Shown piece after piece: positions 35,563 through 45,316 of a stretch of 64,000 nt of DNA. Each line of letters begins with the position of its first letter. Position 1 is the first letter of the stretch. The position numbers and the translations under genes are program-made. Under the pieces are notes generated by a model, which saw only the letters and a list, made by a program, of their open reading frames with translations, ran no database searches and was not told the origin of the DNA. Source of the DNA: an uncultured Pseudomonadota bacterium (GTDB lineage Bacteria > Pseudomonadota > Gammaproteobacteria > Steroidobacterales > Steroidobacteraceae); assembly GCA_903879335.1 (NCBI GenBank), contig CAIRLC010000041.1, positions 30,295 to 94,294 of the forward strand, in the 5' to 3' direction.

Positions 35563-37434
35563 TTGAGCGAAAAGAAATCTGCGGCACCAGCCTCTGGCGT
35601 GCCAGACGAGCGTCAATCCCAGCTCAAGCTGCTCATTGCCAAAGGCAAAGAGCAAGGCTTCCTCACCTATGGTGAGGTCAACGACCACCTGCCAAGCGAA
35701 ATCGTCGATCCCGAGCAGATCGAAGACATCGTAAACATGATCAATGACATGGGTATCCCGGTGTACGAAAAGGCACCGGACGCCGAATCCTTGATTATGG
35801 CCGATGGTCCGGTCGCCACGGATGACGAAGCGGTTGAAGAAGCCGCTGCCGCTCTGGCCACGGTCGACGCAGAGTTTGGTCGCACGACCGATCCCGTCCG
35901 CATGTATATGCGCGAGATGGGCACGGTTGAACTGCTCACGCGAGAAGGCGAGATCAGGATCGCCAAGCGAATTGAGGAAGGTCTGGACGCCGTGCGCTCT
36001 GCGCTGGCTAATTTCCCATCGACCTACGACTTTATTCTCGGCGCTTATGAACCGGTAAAGGGTGGCCAAGGCCGCCTCGCAGATATCATTGTCGGCTTCG
36101 TTGATCCCAATGCTCCAGATGAAATCGCTCAGCCGCAGAATCCGAAGCTGATGGCAGCGGACAAGGGCGAGTCGGAGGACGACGACGAGGAGGCTGAGGA
36201 CGAAGAAGGCGCCGAGACTGGCCCGGATCCAGAAGAGGCAGCGCGTCGTTTCTCTGCCATTCAGAAGCTTCACGTGCAAATTGTGAAGTCGCTTGATGGC
36301 GCGACGCCGAAAGATCCTAAGGTCGTCAAACTGCGCAAGAAGCTTCAAGAACAGTTCATGGAACTGAAGCTGTCGCCAAAGATGTTTGACGCGCTGATCA
36401 ACAATCTCCGTGATCACGTCGCGACCATCCGCGGTCTTGAGAAAGAAATCATGTTGGTCTGCATTAAGCAGGCCGGCATGCCGCGCAAAGACTTCATCAC
36501 CGTCTTCCCAAAGAACGAGACGAGCACGGATTGGATCGATAAGCAGATTAAGCTCAAGCGCAAGCATTCAGCGGCGTTGGCCAAGCTGAAGCCAGAAGTA
36601 ATCGCGCGGCAACAGACGATTCTTGACCTAGAGAAGAACCTTCATCTCAAGATTCATGAGGTGAAGGAGATTAATCGTGAGGTTGCGGTCGGCGAAGCTC
36701 AGGCTCGACGTGCAAAGAAGGAAATGGTGGAAGCCAACCTTCGCCTCGTGATTTCGATCGCTAAGAAGTACACCAATCGTGGCTTACAGTTCCTCGATTT
36801 GATTCAGGAAGGCAACATCGGCCTGATGAAGGCAGTCGACAAATTCGAATACCGCCGCGGCTATAAGTTCTCTACCTACGCCACGTGGTGGATTCGCCAA
36901 GCCATCACGCGTTCGATCGCCGATCAGGCTCGCACCATCCGCATCCCAGTCCACATGATCGAAACGATCAACAAGCTGAACCGCATCTCGCGGCAGATGC
37001 TTCAGGAAATGGGCCGCGAGGCCACTCCGGATGAGTTGGCTGTGCGGATGGAAATGCCTGAGGACAAGGTGCGCAAGGTCCTTAAGATCGCCAAAGAGCC
37101 GATTTCGATGGAAACACCGATCGGCGACGACGAGGACTCGCATCTTGGTGACTTCATCGAAGACGCCTCGGTCCAGTCACCACTGGAATCGGCCACGATG
37201 GAAAGCTTGCGTGAGACCACCCATGCGGTGCTTGCGCAATTGACGCCACGCGAAGCCAAAGTGCTTCGGATGCGTTTTGGTATCGACCTCAACACCGACC
37301 ATACCCTTGAGGAAGTCGGTAAGCAGTTCGATGTCACCCGGGAACGTATTCGTCAGATCGAAGCTAAAGCGCTGCGCAAGTTACGTCATCCGAGCCGTTC
37401 GGAGCAGCTGCGCAGCTTCCTCATGGAAGAATAA
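35563..37434 (+). CDS. rpoD: RNA polymerase primary sigma factor RpoD (sigma-70)
   Basis: Housekeeping sigma factor, 623 residues. Region 1.1 ([20 protein letters not shown]), region 1.2 ([20 protein letters not shown]), an acidic non-conserved insert (about 205-225, [13 protein letters not shown]), region 2 ([33 protein letters not shown]), region 3 and the region 4 helix-turn-helix ([20 protein letters not shown]). Starts with TTG at 35563 behind AAGGGG; no ATG/GTG alternative fits region 1.1. Last gene of the operon. Confidence 0.98.
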   Translation: MSEKKSAAPASGVPDERQSQLKLLIAKGKEQGFLTYGEVNDHLPSEIVDPEQIEDIVNMINDMGIPVYEKAPDAESLIMADGPVATDDEAVEEAAAALATVDAEFGRTTDPVRMYMREMGTVELLTREGEIRIAKRIEEGLDAVRSALANFPSTYDFILGAYEPVKGGQGRLADIIVGFVDPNAPDEIAQPQNPKLMAADKGESEDDDEEAEDEEGAETGPDPEEAARRFSAIQKLHVQIVKSLDGATPKDPKVVKLRKKLQEQFMELKLSPKMFDALINNLRDHVATIRGLEKEIMLVCIKQAGMPRKDFITVFPKNETSTDWIDKQIKLKRKHSAALAKLKPEVIARQQTILDLEKNLHLKIHEVKEINREVAVGEAQARRAKKEMVEANLRLVISIAKKYTNRGLQFLDLIQEGNIGLMKAVDKFEYRRGYKFSTYATWWIRQAITRSIADQARTIRIPVHMIETINKLNRISRQMLQEMGREATPDELAVRMEMPEDKVRKVLKIAKEPISMETPIGDDEDSHLGDFIEDASVQSPLESATMESLRETTHAVLAQLTPREAKVLRMRFGIDLNTDHTLEEVGKQFDVTRERIRQIEAKALRKLRHPSRSEQLRSFLMEE

Positions 37435-37443
37435 GCGAGCCGA

Positions 37444-37770
37444 TCAAGCCAGAAGCCGGACCGCGGTGTATGCCGCGAGTCCGGCGGCCATTGACCATAG
37501 CATTTGGCGTGATGCCCACATCACGATAGCGGCAACGATAGCTGCAGCGAACCGTGGGTTCTCAACAGCACCTAGAGCCCCGTCATCCATGATGATCACG
37601 CTCGGCGCCAGGGTTGCCGCGAGGGCCGCAGCCGGAGCCAGTCTGAGAGCTCGCTCAACAGACTCGGGCAGAACCAAGCGCTCGCCGAACAGCAGAAAGC
37701 TACAGCGCGTCACCACGGCCGTAGCCCCGACACCCAATACGGCAATCCAAATTTTTGTCTCGGGGCTCAC
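37444..37770 (-). CDS. azlD: AzlD family branched-chain amino acid transport subunit
   Basis: 108-residue membrane protein with four hydrophobic segments; LGVGATAVVTRCSFLLFGERLVLPESVERALRLAP is the AzlD pattern in two halves. Forms an exporter of branched-chain amino acids with AzlC. Its GTG start overlaps the azlC stop (GTGA), and ilvE is the next gene upstream. It converges on rpoD with only 9 nt between stops. Confidence 0.9.
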   Translation of the reverse strand: MSPETKIWIAVLGVGATAVVTRCSFLLFGERLVLPESVERALRLAPAAALAATLAPSVIIMDDGALGAVENPRFAAAIVAAIVMWASRQMLWSMAAGLAAYTAVRLLA

Positions 37771-38471
37771 GGGGAAACTTCTTTTCGTCGATCCACGGCC
37801 ATGGCCGCGACGATGCCCGCAAGTATCGCGGCAATTACGCCGAGCTTAAATGGCAATCCGCGCAGGACAAGGCTGAACGCGGCGGCGACGGCCGCACCGA
37901 TTTGGGCCGAGCGTACTGCCAACATCGGCACCAGCACAGCCAGCAGAGCCAGCGCGCCGATGAAATCTAAGCCCCAATTGGATGGAATAAACGTCGCCGC
38001 GAATAAGCCGACTAAGGAGGCTAGGTGCCAAATTACGAAGACAAGAAGACCCATGCCGAAGAAATACCAAGTACGCATGGGATCAGCACGCAGCGTGGTT
38101 TCATGACGCATGTAAAAGACAAAACCTAGATCGGAGATGAGGTAACCGAGCGTTAAGCGCTCGCGCATCGGCAGCATGCGAAATGAAGGCGCTAGCGCAG
38201 CGCTATAAATCACGAATCTTAAATTAACGACCAATGCGCTCAAAACCGTTACGGCGATGGGCGCACCCGCAAGCATCAGCGGCAAAGCCGCCAACTGGGC
38301 CGCGCCTGCATAGGCGATCAAGGACATCCCGACTGCCTGCCCTAGGGTGAGTGCTGACTTGGCCATTGCCACGCCGGTCACTAACGACCAAGCAGCAATC
38401 GCCGGACTCGCCGGCAGCATATCCCAGAGCCCAGCCCGCACCGCGGCTCCGCGGGTGTTCGGTAGTCGCAA
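37767..38471 (-). CDS. azlC: AzlC family branched-chain amino acid exporter subunit
   Basis: Large subunit of the AzlCD permease, 234 residues with about seven hydrophobic segments; AGAAQLAALPLMLAGAPI and VVNLRFVIYSAALAP are typical. The start is TTG at 38471, 2 nt after the ilvE stop; a GTG ten codons in is an alternative. The context of a branched-chain aminotransferase and the AzlD partner supports the substrate class. Confidence 0.9.
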   Translation of the reverse strand: MRLPNTRGAAVRAGLWDMLPASPAIAAWSLVTGVAMAKSALTLGQAVGMSLIAYAGAAQLAALPLMLAGAPIAVTVLSALVVNLRFVIYSAALAPSFRMLPMRERLTLGYLISDLGFVFYMRHETTLRADPMRTWYFFGMGLLVFVIWHLASLVGLFAATFIPSNWGLDFIGALALLAVLVPMLAVRSAQIGAAVAAAFSLVLRGLPFKLGVIAAILAGIVAAMAVDRRKEVSP

Positions 38472-38473
38472 GC

Positions 38474-39547
38474 TTAGTCTCGTGAACTACGAGAGACGTC
38501 GCGGGTCCAGTTGAATGGATCGGGCGCGCGCCGTTCCTGGATGGCCAGCAGTGCCTGACGCAATTCTTGCGCAACGACGTCAACCGCTGCCGGTATATGG
38601 TCGCGCCCGTCCGCATCACCAAGCACACCGATCGGGGCCACAATTGCTGCGGTTCCACAGGCAAAGACCTCGGTGCAGGTACCGCTCTGTATCTGCTGCA
38701 ACAACTCATCGATGAGCATGGGTCGTTCAACGACGGTGTAGCCGCGATGCCTCGCCAATGTGACCAGCGAATCGCGGGTAATGCCTGGGAGAATGGCGCC
38801 GTCGAGCTGCGGCGTGTGCAGCTCACCATTGATCACGGCAAACACGTTCATGCCGGATAGTTCTTGAATATATCGGTGCTCAGCGCCGTCTAACCACAAT
38901 GCAATCGTATAGCCACGCGCTAAAGTCGAATTTGAAGCCCGCAGTGACGCAGCGTAATTGGCCGACGCCTTAGCTACACCGACACCGCCAACTGCTGCCC
39001 GCACATCTTTACGCTCGATAGCGACCTTAAGCGGTCCGCTCGCATAAGCCTCTACCGGATTTGCGATCACCATAAATCGGAAGGTGTTCGAATTTCGCAG
39101 CAAGTAACCAGGCTCAGACCCGTAAAGAAAAGGCCTTAAATATAGGGACTTACCGTCACCCGTAGGAATGAAATCTGCCATCGCGCCGGCCACGGCATCA
39201 ATTCCCTCGAAGAACAAATTCTCAGGTACCGGCGGCATGGCTAGGCGTTCGGCCGAACGGGCAAGCCGTTCGAAGTTGTCTTGCGCTCGAAATAAATTAG
39301 GCCAGGCGACACCCGCTCGATACGCCTTCATCCCTTCAAACACGAACTCGCCGTAATGTAAGGCCCGCGCGCCTGGAGCAATTTCGATGGGCCCATAGGG
39401 GGTCAGCGCACCTTTACCCCACTGCCCATCGGCGTACTCGACCGAATACATGACCGGAGCAAGCACGAGGCCGAATCCGAGTTTTTCAGGTAGCGAAAAG
39501 CTCTTTAGCGCGCTCGCTACATCAGGGGAAATCGTATAGTTCGTCAT
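38474..39547 (-). CDS. ilvE: Branched-chain amino acid aminotransferase
   Basis: PLP fold-type IV transaminase of 357 residues, the long (type II, eukaryote-like) form of BCAT rather than the roughly 308-residue E. coli IlvE. VEYADGQWGKGALTPYGP, LFRAQDNFERLARSAERLAMP, the PLP-lysine segment GVAKASANYAASL and EVFACGTAAIVAPIG are visible. Transfers amino groups between Leu/Ile/Val and 2-oxoglutarate. Operon with azlC and azlD. Confidence 0.94.
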   Translation of the reverse strand: MTNYTISPDVASALKSFSLPEKLGFGLVLAPVMYSVEYADGQWGKGALTPYGPIEIAPGARALHYGEFVFEGMKAYRAGVAWPNLFRAQDNFERLARSAERLAMPPVPENLFFEGIDAVAGAMADFIPTGDGKSLYLRPFLYGSEPGYLLRNSNTFRFMVIANPVEAYASGPLKVAIERKDVRAAVGGVGVAKASANYAASLRASNSTLARGYTIALWLDGAEHRYIQELSGMNVFAVINGELHTPQLDGAILPGITRDSLVTLARHRGYTVVERPMLIDELLQQIQSGTCTEVFACGTAAIVAPIGVLGDADGRDHIPAAVDVVAQELRQALLAIQERRAPDPFNWTRDVSRSSRD

Positions 39548-39654
39548 GAAATTACCTTAGTTCTTCCGCAAGACCCCGGTCCCGTCAGAGATTTTCGACG
39601 CCTATGGTGGGCCTGAATCGATCGTGTCGTCAGCGTATACGAATTGCGCTCAGC

Positions 39655-41016
39655 CTACCCAGCCAAGCCAACGGAAAGGATAACGAGGATTCCCATCGGA
39701 CACAGGTATCTCAATGCGAATACCAGCACCCGGTATTGTCGCGGCGACAGCCCGCCGTAGTCGATATTGCTAACACGCCCACCTAATCTCCAGCCAAGAA
39801 ACACGCTGACGAACAGCGTAGACAGTGGCATCAACACATTTGAGCTAGCAAAATCGACAATTCCAAATAGATTCAGGTGTGCCACACGCGGAATCACGGC
39901 CAGCGGATGCCAATCCGCGCAAGCGCCGAAAGAAGCCACCGACCCCTGCCCCACTAGCCAGCAGGTGGTTGTTGCGATCAACGTCGCCACAGTGCGAGTC
40001 AATTTAAAGCGCTCGGTAAGCCAAGAAATCCATGGCTCCATCAACGCCAAGGTCGGCGTTAAGGCCGCCAAGACCAGCAAAGCGAAGAACAGCGATCCCA
40101 CCGCTCGACCACCCGGCATTTCGGCGAAGGCGACGGGGAGGACTTGAAAAACAAGTTCCGGACCACTTGCGGGGTTCAGTCCGTAGTGAAAAACCAGTGG
40201 AAATATAACGACCGTCGCAAGACCGGAGACTACCAAGATCGATCCGATGACGGCGACTACGCTTCGACCTAACGGCTCGCTGGCCGGCATATAGCTGCCG
40301 TAGACCATCATGACGCCAACGCAAATTCCCAACGCATAAAATGCTTGGCCAACCGCATCGAGCAGCACGGTGGGCGTTAGCCGACTGAAATCCGGCGCGA
40401 ACGCGAAGTGCAGGCCCTTAACAACGTCACCGGTTTCGAGTGAATAGCCCACGAGCAAGAGCAGAACGAAGAGGAGGGCTGGCGCTCGCCATCGATTGGT
40501 AAATTCGAGACCGCGGTTGACTCCACGGGCGGATATCAATGTCACTATCGCAAAAAAGCTCAGCTGCCAGCCCGAAGCTGCCCACGTATTGCTGACGATC
40601 GCATGAAAAAGTTGGGTCGTCTGCGCAACTCCCCCGCGCGCGTACTGGCCAGTGATGAATAACCATGTATAGGCCAGCACCCAACCGGCGATCATCGAGT
40701 AGTACGACGTCACCAAAAAGCCCGCCAACGGCCCCGTCCATCCGACGATATTCCAACCGCGGGAGAAACCGTAACGCGCCGCAATCGTACCGGCAGCACT
40801 CTGGGGGCTTGTGCGCGCTAAGCGGCCGATCACCGCCTCTCCAATGAGCATCGGCGCACCAAACACAAGGCAAGCCAGTACGAAGACGATGATGAAGGCG
40901 AAGCCTCCACCGGCACCTGTGAGATAGGGAAAGCGCCAAATACTACCCAGACCCACCGCTGCACCAACGGCTCCGAGTAGAAAGCCGAGGTCAGTGGACC
41001 AGCGTTGTGTGCTCAT
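39655..41016 (-). CDS. Sodium-dependent transporter, SNF/NSS family
   Basis: 453-residue, about 11-helix sodium:amino-acid symporter. The family's first helix is intact (LGFLLGAVGAAVGLGSIWRF then PYLTGAGGG, the Na+/substrate loop). Bacterial members carry tryptophan, leucine, tyrosine or alanine; the substrate is not readable here. It follows a catabolic cluster on the same strand at 143 bp distance, so it may supply that pathway. Confidence 0.92.
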   Translation of the reverse strand: MSTQRWSTDLGFLLGAVGAAVGLGSIWRFPYLTGAGGGFAFIIVFVLACLVFGAPMLIGEAVIGRLARTSPQSAAGTIAARYGFSRGWNIVGWTGPLAGFLVTSYYSMIAGWVLAYTWLFITGQYARGGVAQTTQLFHAIVSNTWAASGWQLSFFAIVTLISARGVNRGLEFTNRWRAPALLFVLLLLVGYSLETGDVVKGLHFAFAPDFSRLTPTVLLDAVGQAFYALGICVGVMMVYGSYMPASEPLGRSVVAVIGSILVVSGLATVVIFPLVFHYGLNPASGPELVFQVLPVAFAEMPGGRAVGSLFFALLVLAALTPTLALMEPWISWLTERFKLTRTVATLIATTTCWLVGQGSVASFGACADWHPLAVIPRVAHLNLFGIVDFASSNVLMPLSTLFVSVFLGWRLGGRVSNIDYGGLSPRQYRVLVFALRYLCPMGILVILSVGLAG

Positions 41017-41125
41017 AGAAACGTGCCGTTCAGGCGCGCGGGCAACCCGTCGCCACTCATAGTCATTTTCATCGTGGCGTATTCTTGTCAGTGAGGAGAA
41101 AGATCTGGGTTTTAAGCTCTACAAG

Positions 41126-41153
41126 GGCAGTTCGGCATCCATGCCGAACCGCC
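41126..41153 (-). terminator. Hairpin downstream of the cyclase gene
   Basis: GTTCGGCAT (41130-41138) pairs with ATGCCGAAC (41141-41149), extended by GGC/GCC with one mismatch. It starts 6 nt after the cyclase stop on the minus strand. No T-tract follows, so it is a possible attenuator or 3' protective hairpin rather than a classic terminator. Confidence 0.5.
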
Positions 41154-41159
41154 ATCGTG

Positions 41160-41978
41160 TCAGGGCAAAATTGCGATAACGCGTGCCGGGAAGCCCGTGC
41201 CACCCTCAGGCTTTGGCCAACTGATAAAGACCAGAGCACCTGACTCTGGAACCTTATCGAGGTCGGCCAACATTTCAATTTGATAGTGATTCAGCCCTAG
41301 GATGTAGCTCTCAAGCGAGTAATCATCCTTGTCCGTCTGAAAGCCTGGATCCGTATCCGTCGTTTCGTGACCGGAGGCGGTAATTTTTCGGTCTTCATAG
41401 AGCAATTGTAGAACTTCCTTGCTCCAACCCGGATAGTGCGCGTGGCCTTGCGCATCACGATTCTGCATCGCAGCGTCGTCTGGCCATCGCTTCGACCAAT
41501 CCGTGCGCATAGCCACAAAAGCGTTTTTCGGAATGCGACCGTGCTTAGATTCCCAGGCTTTGACGTCGTCCAACGTCAGCGTGTAGTCGGGATTTTTGGC
41601 AACTTTGTCATGCACGTCGAGCACGACCAAGGGCATGATGGTCTCCGTCAGAGGCACCTCATCGACCGTGCGCAGGCCATCATGAAAATGAGCCGGCGGA
41701 TCAATGTGGGTTCCCCACTGACCAACATGGGTGAATTGCTGCACCTTAAAGCCATCTTTTGGGATCGTGTACATTGTATTCACGGTCTCCTCGCCAAACC
41801 CTTTCCAGTGCGGCGTGGAGGGACCGAAGGCGTGCGTCAGATCAACAAAAGTCTTTGCCGAGAGTGTCGCATAGACCTCATTAAGCGTAGCCGCTTTAGC
41901 AGGCTTTTCGGCCAGCGCGGCCGAACCGGTAGTCAACACAATGAGTGCGCCGAGCACAGCACGTCGAATAATGTTCAC
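41160..41978 (-). CDS. Cyclase family protein (kynurenine formamidase-like hydrolase), exported
   Basis: 272-residue PF04199 metal-dependent hydrolase. After a signal peptide (about 1-24) it has FVDLTHAFGPSTPHW and the metal motif HVGQWGTHIDPPAHF. The family hydrolyses N-formylkynurenine, cyclic amides or esters; the substrate here is unknown. Start is GTG at 41978 with GGAGACATTGCA upstream; a frame reaching back to 42041 lacks a ribosome site. It follows the TonB receptor by 69 nt and is predicted periplasmic, so uptake and hydrolysis could be linked. Confidence 0.88.
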   Translation of the reverse strand: MNIIRRAVLGALIVLTTGSAALAEKPAKAATLNEVYATLSAKTFVDLTHAFGPSTPHWKGFGEETVNTMYTIPKDGFKVQQFTHVGQWGTHIDPPAHFHDGLRTVDEVPLTETIMPLVVLDVHDKVAKNPDYTLTLDDVKAWESKHGRIPKNAFVAMRTDWSKRWPDDAAMQNRDAQGHAHYPGWSKEVLQLLYEDRKITASGHETTDTDPGFQTDKDDYSLESYILGLNHYQIEMLADLDKVPESGALVFISWPKPEGGTGFPARVIAILP

Positions 41979-42047
41979 TGCAATGTCTCCTTTGGCTATG
42001 TGGAGGCGGATGGCTGCGCCAGCACCCATCCGCACACCCATTTCGGC

Positions 42048-44501
42048 TTAGAACTTGTAGTTCACGTGGGCTTTCACCCAACGAGGCATGCCTGGATACC
42101 GCTGAGCGAGGCCGTTAATACCTGTGTTATCGAACCCCATCATGGCGTAGTGCTTATCCGAGAGATTTTCGACTGACAGGCCGACCTCGAATTTGTTACT
42201 TGCCGGGGTATAGAACACACGCGCATTCGTGATGCCATAGGCCGCTTGCTCGACACTCGGCATATCGGCTAAGTTAAACCAGAAGCGTGACAGATAATTG
42301 CCGTCCACCTGGAACGACAGCCGACCGCCAGCCACCGGGGTGGTGTATCGGGCGAGCGCATTACCCGAAATTTTGGGTGCATTTCCCGGCACGTAATTGC
42401 CGTAGACCAAACTGTAGTCGCCTCGGACTCGCCCAGGAACGTTCTTAACCAAGGCGTCGACATAGGACAAACCCAAACCAAAACGCCACGCATCGTTCGG
42501 TGCCCACTGCAAGTCAACCTCAGCGCCCTTATGGGTCGCATCGGCGTTCACAATGAGCTGTTCGAGGCTGACCGTGTAAATAAGGGCCTGGTAGTCCTTA
42601 TAGTCGTAGTAGTAAACCGCTCCGTTTAAACGGACCGTGTGTTGCAGGAATTCAGTCTTGAAGCCCGCCTCGTAGGAGGTCAGTACTTCCGGACGGAAAG
42701 TCAGGTCATCCTTGTTTTGGATGGTGGATGGGAACAACGGCGCGGTAAACCCACCGCCCTTAACGCCGCGGTTGTAGCTCACGTACAGCAACGCGTCAGG
42801 GGCAACATGGAAATCAAGCTGAGCCTTACCAGCCCACAGGGTATCGGAGCGACTCCCATTGTAATCACCGCTCAACTGCAGCCCATCGGGCCGCGTTAAC
42901 TGCAGGATTTGGCCGGTCGTGCTCTGAGGAAAGTACTCATACGGACTCCAACTAAACGTGTAGTCCTTCTGGTCACGAGTCACGCGAGCGCCGACGGTGA
43001 GGCCGACCATATCGGATAGGCGATACTCGATCTGACCGAACGCCGCGTAGGATTTTGTCTGCAAGCTGTAGGGCGCGCGTGTTGCCGGCAAACCGCCGTC
43101 TGGCGACGGTGAAGCGCCACCGATAACAAAGCCCGGACCGCTTCCCGCCACATAGGGCGATGGCGAATAAGGCCATGGCCCTGGCACGCCACTATAAGTC
43201 TGGTAGTAGGCGTTATTGGGATTCGTGTAACCACCATTTTGCGACTGATCGACGAACTCTCGAGCACCGAAAAATGCCGGACCTTCCCAGCCCTCGTAAT
43301 AGTCACCGTTGATATTCAGTCCATAAATGCCGGCCTGCCATTGCAGCTGCTTGTCGCCACCATTCAGACGCAGTTCAATGGACTTCTGAACGACATCGCT
43401 ACCGTTGAAGAATTGGAAGATCGTGTATGGCGACACGTCGGAGTCTTCCTGGTACTCCTTCTTCAGCTTGGAATAATCGACAATTCCGGTAAAGGTCGTG
43501 CCGCTAAAATCTTTGGTGTACTTCACCGAGAGACCGCTGGTCTTGATTCGAGCGTATCCGGCTCGGTTATTAGTGGTCGTGAAGTTTGGGCTATTCGGAA
43601 TGCCGCTGGCATTCGCGCCTGCTCCGGTTCCCCAGATATTGGCATTACCCGCCAGCTGGTTATAACCATCAGCGCCTGGGTTGGTGGCGTACTGCTCCCA
43701 ACCGCCGGCACGCTGGTCGGAGCGACTGGCACGGGCATTCAATAACGTTTCACCGCCGGCAACATCTTTGAACAACAGTTGCCCACGGACACCCCAGTCG
43801 TTTCCGTTCTCAGAATCCGGAGCACCACCAGCGATGTTGTGGAAGATCGGGTCGTAGTGATTACTCTCAAACGAGAATCGACCGTCGATGTTATCGGCAA
43901 TCGCACCGCCAACCGCGCCCTCGACGCGGGTCAGATTGTGCTGACCAATAGTCACATCAACGTAGCCGTTGGTGTCGGCCGTTGGGCGCCGAGTGACAAA
44001 GTTTGCCAGTCCGCCCGTTGCGTTACGTCCGAATAGAGTTCCTTGAGGCCCGCGTAATACTTCTACGCGCTCCATATCAAACATTGAGAAGGCAAGCCCG
44101 GCCATCTGACTGACATACACGTCGTCGACGTAAATGGCGGCAGGACTCTCCTGATGATCGGCAAAGTCATTCTGCGTGACGCCGCGAATTGACAAGCTGA
44201 ATGAAGAAGGACCGTTAGGCTGAGTCAACACCACCGCGGGCATTGACTTCGTGATGTCACTCGCGCTGACAGCGCCCAGTGCGCTGAGGTCGTCGCCGGA
44301 TACTGCCGAAATAGCGATACCCACTTCCTGTGAGTTCTGGGCTCGCTTCTGTGCGGTCACGACGATTTCTTCAAGACCTCCAGACACCGCGGGCGCTGTC
44401 TCGGCAGCTCGGGCCGAAGAGGCAAACACCTGCGCGACACCAAGCGCAAGCGTCGCGCTCAACAAGCCACCAATTCTCGGGTTATTCGATCGGTTAATCA
44501 T
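42048..44501 (-). CDS. TonB-dependent outer-membrane receptor (catabolic cluster)
   Basis: 817 residues: signal peptide to about residue 32 (ASSARAAETA), TonB box-like EIVVTAQKRAQNSQEV at about 44-59, a plug domain with SIRGVTQNDFADHQESPA and VEVLRGPQGTLFGRNATGG, and a C-terminal 22-strand barrel ending in a Phe (WVKAHVNYKF). This is the large class found in Caulobacter/Sphingomonas/Xanthomonas-like scavengers, which import small organic compounds. The neighbouring SDR, cupin, CMD and cyclase genes on the same strand suggest an aromatic or lactone-like substrate; this is inference. Confidence 0.93.
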   Translation of the reverse strand: MINRSNNPRIGGLLSATLALGVAQVFASSARAAETAPAVSGGLEEIVVTAQKRAQNSQEVGIAISAVSGDDLSALGAVSASDITKSMPAVVLTQPNGPSSFSLSIRGVTQNDFADHQESPAAIYVDDVYVSQMAGLAFSMFDMERVEVLRGPQGTLFGRNATGGLANFVTRRPTADTNGYVDVTIGQHNLTRVEGAVGGAIADNIDGRFSFESNHYDPIFHNIAGGAPDSENGNDWGVRGQLLFKDVAGGETLLNARASRSDQRAGGWEQYATNPGADGYNQLAGNANIWGTGAGANASGIPNSPNFTTTNNRAGYARIKTSGLSVKYTKDFSGTTFTGIVDYSKLKKEYQEDSDVSPYTIFQFFNGSDVVQKSIELRLNGGDKQLQWQAGIYGLNINGDYYEGWEGPAFFGAREFVDQSQNGGYTNPNNAYYQTYSGVPGPWPYSPSPYVAGSGPGFVIGGASPSPDGGLPATRAPYSLQTKSYAAFGQIEYRLSDMVGLTVGARVTRDQKDYTFSWSPYEYFPQSTTGQILQLTRPDGLQLSGDYNGSRSDTLWAGKAQLDFHVAPDALLYVSYNRGVKGGGFTAPLFPSTIQNKDDLTFRPEVLTSYEAGFKTEFLQHTVRLNGAVYYYDYKDYQALIYTVSLEQLIVNADATHKGAEVDLQWAPNDAWRFGLGLSYVDALVKNVPGRVRGDYSLVYGNYVPGNAPKISGNALARYTTPVAGGRLSFQVDGNYLSRFWFNLADMPSVEQAAYGITNARVFYTPASNKFEVGLSVENLSDKHYAMMGFDNTGINGLAQRYPGMPRWVKAHVNYKF

Positions 44502-44569
44502 TATTTTCAGCCCCTAAATTTCAACTAAATAGTTTGGGTAGATAAACTTGTCTGGGATCGCAATCTCGC

Positions 44570-45304
44570 TTAGATCGACTGCAGCACGCCACCATCAACA
44601 CAGATTGCTTGGCCGGTCACGTAATTGGCTTGTCGAGATGCGAGGAAGGCAGCGAAAGCAGCGAAATCTTCAGGTGTTCCGATCCGTCCAGCCGGAATAG
44701 TTGTAGATGCCTTCGTCTCATCGACGTTCAATTCGATGAGACGCTCAGTCAATTGATATCCGGGCATCAACGCGTTAACCGTGATCTGATCTGACGCAAC
44801 TTCTTTACTCAATGCATTCACTAGGCCGTGCAGGCCTGCGCGCAGAGAATTAGACAACATCAAATTGGGCACGGGCTCTTTGGCTGCGATGGATGTGACG
44901 ACAATAATGCGCCCATGTTGTTGAGCACGCATTCCCGGTAACGCGGCACGAATTGCGCCCACCGCACTCATCCATAATCCCTCAAAGGCCTGCCGCCAAC
45001 CGGCGTCCGTGATCGAATCAAAGGTTGCCGCTGGAGGACCTCCAGTATTGACCACCAAAATATCGAGGCCACCCAATCGGGCAGAGGCTTCAGCAACGAC
45101 ACGAGACGCAGCCCCGTCAACTGAGAGGTCGCAGACGATCCCTTCAGCCCCTAATTGGTTAGCGACCGCCGCAATTCGCTCGGCATTTCTGGCACAGATG
45201 GCCACCTCAGCCCCTTCAGCGATTAGCGCAGCTGCAATAGCCTTTCCAAGCCCGCGGGACGCGCCCATCACCAGAGCTCGGCGGCCTTTAATGTTGAGAT
45301 TCAA
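44570..45304 (-). CDS. SDR family oxidoreductase lacking the catalytic Tyr/Lys
   Basis: 244-residue Rossmann protein. Cofactor loop ALVMGASRGLGKAIA at 10-24, NTGGPP at 86-91 in place of NNAG, and Ser138 in VVTSIAA are present, but the usual YxxxK is replaced by Ser151-x3-Arg155 in NLMLSNSLRAGLHG. A known subgroup of the FabG-like SDRs has this change. It could be a reductase with altered mechanism, or a binding protein. It sits between the cupin (12 nt) and the TonB receptor (68 nt). Confidence 0.87.
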   Translation of the reverse strand: MNLNIKGRRALVMGASRGLGKAIAAALIAEGAEVAICARNAERIAAVANQLGAEGIVCDLSVDGAASRVVAEASARLGGLDILVVNTGGPPAATFDSITDAGWRQAFEGLWMSAVGAIRAALPGMRAQQHGRIIVVTSIAAKEPVPNLMLSNSLRAGLHGLVNALSKEVASDQITVNALMPGYQLTERLIELNVDETKASTTIPAGRIGTPEDFAAFAAFLASRQANYVTGQAICVDGGVLQSI

Positions 45305-45316
45305 TTTCTTATAACC

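Noticed and set aside
35548-36567. 339-codon open frame on the minus strand inside rpoD
   Set aside because: It is antisense to a fully conserved sigma-70 gene in every region, and its translation is Leu/Arg/Phe-rich with no family signature. It is a by-product of GC-rich codon usage.
41436-42176. 246-codon plus-strand frame opposite the cyclase and the end of the TonB receptor
   Set aside because: Runs antisense through two genes with good motifs and has no ribosome site or family pattern.
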